Notes under the pieces: model-generated
What the model was told of the DNA's origin: nothing
The model's input: the letters and a program-made list of their open reading frames with translations, nothing else
Databases searched by the model: none
Assembly: GCA_013289685.1 (NCBI GenBank)
Contig: JABCZL010000024.1
Location: forward strand, 1 to 63,214
Direction of reading: 5' to 3'
Source of the DNA: Acidobacteriota bacterium
Lineage (GTDB): Bacteria > Acidobacteriota > Terriglobia > Terriglobales > Acidobacteriaceae
DNA: 63,214 nucleotides
Made by a program: the position numbers and the translations under genes
Part shown: piece by piece, positions 57,327 through 63,214 of the stretch
How the letters are laid out: every line of letters begins with the position of its first letter
Numbering within the stretch: position 1 is the first letter of the stretch

Positions 57327-57669
57327 TGGTTTTGTCCTACTCCCCCCTCCCCCTCGGGTCTATTGGAATCTTCGGGTTAGCGGGAAATTGAGATTTTGTC
57401 TATGGGCTGCAACAAGTTGCGGGCAAAATCTTGAGCGCGTGGGAGTTAGGGAGTCGAAGCCCCACCCTTCGGCTGCGCTCAGGGCAGGCTCTGTCGCAGA
57501 AAACGCGACAAAGGATCGGGCACCCGCGGTCGTTGTCCGGACTTGTTGCTGGCTCATTAGGGGAGTATTTGGGATTGAGATTTCTCGGTCAAGGTTGGAT
57601 GAACATGGGCGGGTTGTGGAAAACCGCGTTTTTCCAGGAGCGCGCAGGCGTGGCTTCGGGGTATCGACT
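57327..57669. other. intergenic region without a supported gene
   Basis: It contains the element CCCTTCGGCTGCGCTCAGGG (a variant of the GCCCTGAGCGAAGTCGAAGG family) near 57467. Open frames on both strands are built largely of this repeat or overlap the next gene. Confidence 0.5.
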
Positions 57670-58641
57670 CTACCGACGCTTCTTAAGCTTGTTCTTTCGT
57701 GTTCTGGCTTGGTTTGTGCGCAAGGTGGCCTTGATCACCTCTGCGTTCCGCTTAACTCTAGCCGCCGTGCGCTTCAACTCTCCCTCAAGCATCGACACAA
57801 ACCTCGGGAACGCGCGCTCGGTCACGACGTCGATCATGTAGCTGCGCTCCTTGCCCTTCCAGATCAAAGTCCGACGAAACTTGATGTGGTCCGCCCTCCT
57901 GAAACCTACAGTTCCTCCTGCACACCTCACGTCTAGAATATCTCCTTGGACGACCACGACCGGGTTTATGAACTCCCAATTAATGTAGATCCCGGCCACC
58001 AACTCGAACTGCGTGAAGCGATATTCGAGGGCCTTCACCAGTGCGCTAAATGCGTTGAAGTGGACCTCGTCGTGCCATGCCATCCATTCATTCTTGTCAG
58101 ATTTGTAATTGAACGAGCAGAACTGGCTTGCTATGCGCCCGCGACAGTAATGGTGATACGCGGCAATTTTCAATAGGTCTCCCATGTTCACTGGCTTGTC
58201 TGAACCCTCGATAATGACTTCCTCAGGGTCGAATACTCCCTTGATGTCATCGACTGCCCACTGGCGCACGTATGGGTTCTTCGTAATAAACGCGATGGGC
58301 TGGGGATTATTGATGCACTCAACCAGAACGGACGAGAATAGTCGATCTTGTGGTCCGGTTCCGACGGGATGCGTCATGATGGCGTAAATGTCGAGTTCTC
58401 TTGATTTTTGGGTGTCGCTGTCCTCATAGGCTGAGTTTGCCTCTACGTACCATCCCCGTTTTCTTAGAAGTGACTCGACACGGCATTCGATCAAGTAGCC
58501 AGATCGTTGGAGGGCCGCGCGGGCCTCGGACTCGGTAATTTTGCTTGGCGCGCCCGGCCGAGGCTTGGCGCCGGCGGGCCTCAGTGCTTTCAGTTCAGCG
58601 CGATTCACAGCCGGCAAATCTTGCGCCTTCGTATCTGCCAT
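57670..58641 (-). CDS. putative restriction-endonuclease-like fold protein
   Basis: The 323-residue soluble protein has, at about residues 54-110, RVESLLRKRGWYVEANSAYEDSDTQKSRELDIYAI and LFSSVLVECINNPQPIAFI. The pattern Glu, then Glu-Leu-Asp in a strand, then x-Glu-Cys resembles the PD-(D/E)xK nuclease core, with Cys or Asn at the usual Lys position. The central part (LVKALEYRFTQFELVAGIYINWEFINPVVVVQGDILDVRC) suggests additional strands and the C-terminus is strongly basic (RTRKNKLKKRR). No methyltransferase or helicase neighbour is present. Nuclease activity is inference. Confidence 0.5.
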   Translation of the reverse strand: MADTKAQDLPAVNRAELKALRPAGAKPRPGAPSKITESEARAALQRSGYLIECRVESLLRKRGWYVEANSAYEDSDTQKSRELDIYAIMTHPVGTGPQDRLFSSVLVECINNPQPIAFITKNPYVRQWAVDDIKGVFDPEEVIIEGSDKPVNMGDLLKIAAYHHYCRGRIASQFCSFNYKSDKNEWMAWHDEVHFNAFSALVKALEYRFTQFELVAGIYINWEFINPVVVVQGDILDVRCAGGTVGFRRADHIKFRRTLIWKGKERSYMIDVVTERAFPRFVSMLEGELKRTAARVKRNAEVIKATLRTNQARTRKNKLKKRR

Positions 58642-59346
58642 GGGCGGTTGGATCTATGTTATCCCTGTGAGCGACGCGTGTGGAAGGAGAGTCAAAGGCG
58701 TCGGACAGGAGTGTCCGACCCACATCAGCACCGCACTGTCGGCGAGTCCATAGATCCTTCGGCCCGCAAAGAGCGCGGGCCTCAGGATGACAAGAGAGCG
58801 TTTTAGACATTGGCAACTGGCGGGCCGAACGAAGTCAAAGGCGGCGGACAGGAGTGTCCGCCCCACACGGTGCTCCTTTACTTTCAATAGGTTAGCTCCG
58901 TTTAATCCTTCACAGAACCGCTAAACCCTGAATTTGCACCGTTCGTTGGGATATGGATGCGGCAGACCCTGTCGGTCCAATAGGATAGGCGTAGATAAAT
59001 ACCCAGGGAAAAGTGTTGAAACAGGGGCCATGTCGGTAGGACTAAAGGCCATTCCCGGGGAGAACCATAGGTTTGGGTCAGCTAGGTTTGGGTCAGCTTC
59101 TTTGGGTGGTCGTTTTTGGGTGATCGTTTTTGGGTGGTCTTCCAGGTTCATCCAAGGCGAGGCAAAAACAGAGGTGAGCTCGCAGGTTGTGGGATAGCTG
59201 TAACCACTGTGGGTTGGCAGTAATCCAAATGGAACAGAAGCAGGTTCCTCACCGGGCTTAGCGCCCGGTTCGGAATGACAAGAAAATAGGAAGCCAGCGG
59301 CCATGAGCCAATGGCTAAAAGCTAGCAGCCAGGAGCTATTTAATAC
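58642..59346. other. repeat-rich intergenic region
   Basis: It contains two copies of GGCGGACAGGAGTGTCCGCC-type palindromes (about 58686 and 58840, the first as GTCGGACAGGAGTGTCCGAC), a family G half (GATCCTTCGG...CCTCAGGATGAC, 58750-58795), a 14-15 bp minisatellite, and CACCGGGCTTAGCGCCCGG. No gene is supported. Confidence 0.6.
59071..59143 (+). repeat. 14-15 bp minisatellite, five units
   Basis: GTTTGGGTCAGCTAG, GTTTGGGTCAGCTTC, TTTGGGTGGTCGTT, TTTGGGTGATCGTT, TTTGGGTGGTCTTCC. It lies about 200 nt before the radical SAM gene. Confidence 0.85.
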
Positions 59347-61512
<2,166 letters not shown>

Positions 61513-61541
61513 GACGCTTTTGGCTTTTGGCTTGGAACCAT

Positions 61542-61572
61542 ACGGGCCGCCTTTGGGCGGCCCGTTTTCTTT
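61542..61572 (+). terminator. intrinsic terminator after the radical SAM gene
   Basis: ACGGGCCGCC-TTTG-GGCGGCCCGT forms a perfect 10-bp stem followed by TTTCTTT, 30 nt after the stop. Confidence 0.9.
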
Positions 61573-61589
61573 GTATCGACCGTGTAGAT

Positions 61590-61720
61590 GCGGACCACCG
61601 GGCTGAAGCCCGGGTTCGTTTGTGGACGGTTTACGCGGCGCTGAAGCGCCGCTCTTCCACGTACCGCAGCGCGGCTCTTTCCCGGCTCTGCAGCGCGGCT
61701 CTTCCACGGTGCCGCGGCGG
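61590..61720. repeat. family A double-hairpin repeat with extra hairpin-1 copies
   Basis: GGGCTGAAGCCC, spacer, GCGGCGCTGAAGCGCCGC, TCTTCCAC, then GCAGCGCGGCTCTTTCC and GCAGCGCGGCTCTTCCACGG partial copies. Orientation is opposite to the 3449 copy. Confidence 0.75.
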
Positions 61721-61799
61721 CGCGATTCAACGGTACGGAATCGCCTCTCTTTCACGGCACGGAATCGCTGTTCTTCCCCGGGCTGGGCGCTGAAGGCGT

Positions 61800-61805
61800 T
61801 ATACT
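61800..61805 (+). promoter_or_regulatory. -10 hexamer 8 nt before the YVTN gene
   Basis: TATACT ends 8 nt before the ATG at 61814, without a ribosome-binding site, predicting a leaderless mRNA. Confidence 0.5.
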
Positions 61806-61813
61806 TTCGATCT

Positions 61814-62821
61814 ATGCGAAAGCTTGGTTTCAAACTTCTGTTGCTGCTTTGTGGTTTTCTCTGCGTGGGATTGGTTGCGGTGAGCGTCAGCGCGCAGACG
61901 TTGCTGGTGGTTAATCAGGGCGACACCGATGTGAGCATTGTCGATCCGGTGAGTGGGCGGGAGGTTGCGACGATCCCGGAGAAGACTACGGGGGTTCATG
62001 GGCACGAAATCGTTGCCTCCGCGGATGGACACACTGCGTTTGTCCCCATTTATGGAAGTACGGGAGTGGGAAAACCGGGTATCGATGGTCACGAGATGTT
62101 GGTGATCGATCTGGCATCGCGGCAGATTGTGGGCGACATCGATTTTGGTCACGGGGTGCGGCCGCATTGTGCAGTGCTGGATCCGGCGAGTGGGTTGCTT
62201 TATGTGACGACCGAGTTGGACAAGAGCGTGACCGTGATCGATCCGCGAACCCGGAAAATCGTAGGCGCGGTTCCGACCGGACAGGACGAGTCGCACATGG
62301 TGGTTTTGTCGCACGACGGGCGGCGCGGTTATACCTCCAACGTTGGACCGGGCACGGTCTCGGTGCTCGATCTGGTGGGGCGGAAGACGGTTGCGATCAT
62401 TCCGGTGTCGGGGACGGTGCAACGGATTGCAATCTCGGCAGATGACAAATTTGTATTTACAGCGGATCAAACCAAGCCGCAGCTGGCGGTGATCGATACG
62501 GCGACGCAGAAGGTGAAGACATGGGTGGCGCTGCCGGGTACGGGTTATGGCACGGCCGCGACGCCGGATGGCCGGTGGCTGCTGGTCGCGGTCCCGTCTA
62601 CGAACCAGGTGGCGGTAGTGGACCTGGGAAGCATGCAGGTGGTGCGTCGCGTTGACGTTCCAAATATGCCGCAGGAGATCCTGATTCGTCCTGACGGCAA
62701 GATTGCGTATGTCTCGTGCGCGGCGAGCGGTAAGGTGGCGGCGATTGATCTGGCGGAATGGAACGTGCAGAAGGTGATTACCGCGGGGAAATTCGCGGAT
62801 GGTCTGGGGTGGGCTAAGTAA
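61814..62821 (+). CDS. secreted YVTN-family beta-propeller protein
   Basis: The 335-residue protein has a signal peptide (MRKLGFKLLLLLCGFLCVGLVAVSVSAQ). Seven or so propeller blades follow, with repeats such as VNQGDTDVSIVDPVSGREVATIP, VTTELDKSVTVIDPRTRKIVGAVPTGQDE, TSNVGPGTVSVLDLVGRKTVAIIPV and VPSTNQVAVVDLGSMQVVRRVDVPN. YVTN propellers are common periplasmic or surface proteins; some accompany redox enzymes. No cytochrome motif is present. The start at 61814 is preferred to 61622 because the upstream part is repeat-derived and a -10 element lies directly before it. Confidence 0.88.
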   Translation: MRKLGFKLLLLLCGFLCVGLVAVSVSAQTLLVVNQGDTDVSIVDPVSGREVATIPEKTTGVHGHEIVASADGHTAFVPIYGSTGVGKPGIDGHEMLVIDLASRQIVGDIDFGHGVRPHCAVLDPASGLLYVTTELDKSVTVIDPRTRKIVGAVPTGQDESHMVVLSHDGRRGYTSNVGPGTVSVLDLVGRKTVAIIPVSGTVQRIAISADDKFVFTADQTKPQLAVIDTATQKVKTWVALPGTGYGTAATPDGRWLLVAVPSTNQVAVVDLGSMQVVRRVDVPNMPQEILIRPDGKIAYVSCAASGKVAAIDLAEWNVQKVITAGKFADGLGWAK

Positions 62822-62861
62822 CCTGGTGGACGATCGGGTGAATCGGGGATGTGTTTGCGTT

Positions 62862-63104
62862 TCTGGATTCAGATTCGCGCGCTTTGACTTTGCGCATCGC
62901 GAGCTGTCTCACCGTTGCGGATCAGAAGCAAAATCCCCACTTCTCGCAAAGGACGCGAGAAATGGGGCACCCGGTGTTCTGTGGATTCGGATCCACGTGC
63001 TTTGATTTTGCGCATCGTAGGGGATCGTTAACTCTCGAGAGTCAGAGTCCCCACCCTGTGTGTGCAAAGAACGCAGACACAAGGATGGGGCACCCGGTGT
63101 TTTA
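62862..63104. repeat. tandem duplication of a unit of about 120 bp, each with a family E palindrome
   Basis: Unit 1 has GATTCAGATTC...GCGCTTTGACTTTGCGCATCG, then AAATCCCCACTTCTCGC/GCGAGAAATGGGGCACCCGG. Unit 2 has GATTCGGATCCACGTGCTTT...GCGCATCG, then TCCCCACCCTGTGTG/ACACAAGGATGGGGCACCCGG. The palindrome arms differ between units and remain complementary. Confidence 0.8.
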
Positions 63105-63127
63105 TAAAAAGCCTGCTGGTCAACAGA

Positions 63128-63214
63128 ACAACGCAACAACAACACCAACAACAACACCAACAACAACACACCAACAACAACACCAACAACAACACAAACA
63201 AACACCACCAACAA
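63128..63214 (+). repeat. simple-sequence repeat (CAACAACAACAC)n running off the window
   Basis: From about 63128 the sequence is only A and C, in 12-bp units CAACAACAACAC with small indels, and continues to the edge. It has no G or T. It could be a genuine microsatellite or a library/assembly artefact. Confidence 0.85.

Noticed and set aside
62909..63214. 101-codon minus-strand frame with a hydrophobic N-terminus
   Set aside because: The hydrophobic Val/Leu run is only the translation of the CAAC simple repeat, and the rest is repeat DNA.

Overview
The window looks like a chromosomal segment of an Acidobacteriota genome, most likely class Terriglobia (Koribacter/Sulfotelmatobacter-like). 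The evidence is about 60% GC, an Oar-like TonB-dependent receptor with an N-terminal carboxypeptidase-regulatory domain, an SBBP beta-propeller protein, a Ser/Thr kinase with C-terminal TPR-like region, a DUF2934 protein, a CQHL...C..H zinc-motif protein, and very abundant short palindromic intergenic repeats. No rRNA, tRNA, phage, IS element or CRISPR array was found. This placement is inference; no 16S gene is present.

Layout. 0.1-7 kb: a MazF/ribbon-helix-helix toxin-antitoxin pair, pyrF, an RlpA-like protein, thiD, a zinc-ribbon membrane protein, a TPR protein, a Phd antitoxin with a PIN toxin gene broken by an amber codon, and a PspC protein. 7-15 kb: alpha/beta hydrolase, two-domain VOC protein, HGSNAT-type membrane acyltransferase, aroA, CBS protein and small secreted proteins. 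14-21 kb: two secreted proteins (one SBBP) sharing an unusual C-terminal module, and an AsmA protein. 21-26 kb: a LacI-type regulator upstream of a TonB-dependent receptor whose promoter region carries a perfect CRP-type palindrome. 26-34 kb: PLP sulfur-amino-acid enzyme, atypical SDR, amidohydrolase, cupin, thrC and thrB. 34-44 kb: MFS and APC transporters, large PIG-L deacetylase, lipoprotein, Tat-exported sugar isomerase-like protein, Ser/Thr kinase.

46.6-53.3 kb is the most interesting functional block. Seven genes on the minus strand run esterase, ATP-grasp ligase (GTG start), DUF1801 protein, small membrane protein, GCS2 carboxylate-amine ligase, M29-type aminopeptidase (1-nt stop/start overlap with GCS2) and a circularly permuted ATP-grasp protein. 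Three amide-bond ligases with a peptidase and an esterase suggest synthesis and turnover of an unidentified peptide-like metabolite. 53-63 kb holds secreted/outer-membrane proteins, an orphan nuclease-like protein, a radical SAM protein resembling tetraether/membrane-spanning-lipid synthases, and a YVTN propeller protein.

Two genome-scale patterns stand out. First, several families of palindromic repeats and 7-18 bp minisatellites fill the intergenic spaces, and some copies sit in frame inside genes (PIG-L, M29 aminopeptidase, permuted ATP-grasp, thrB, beta-barrel N-terminus). Second, many genes have a -10-like hexamer only 5-10 nt before the start codon and no Shine-Dalgarno sequence, which points to leaderless mRNAs.
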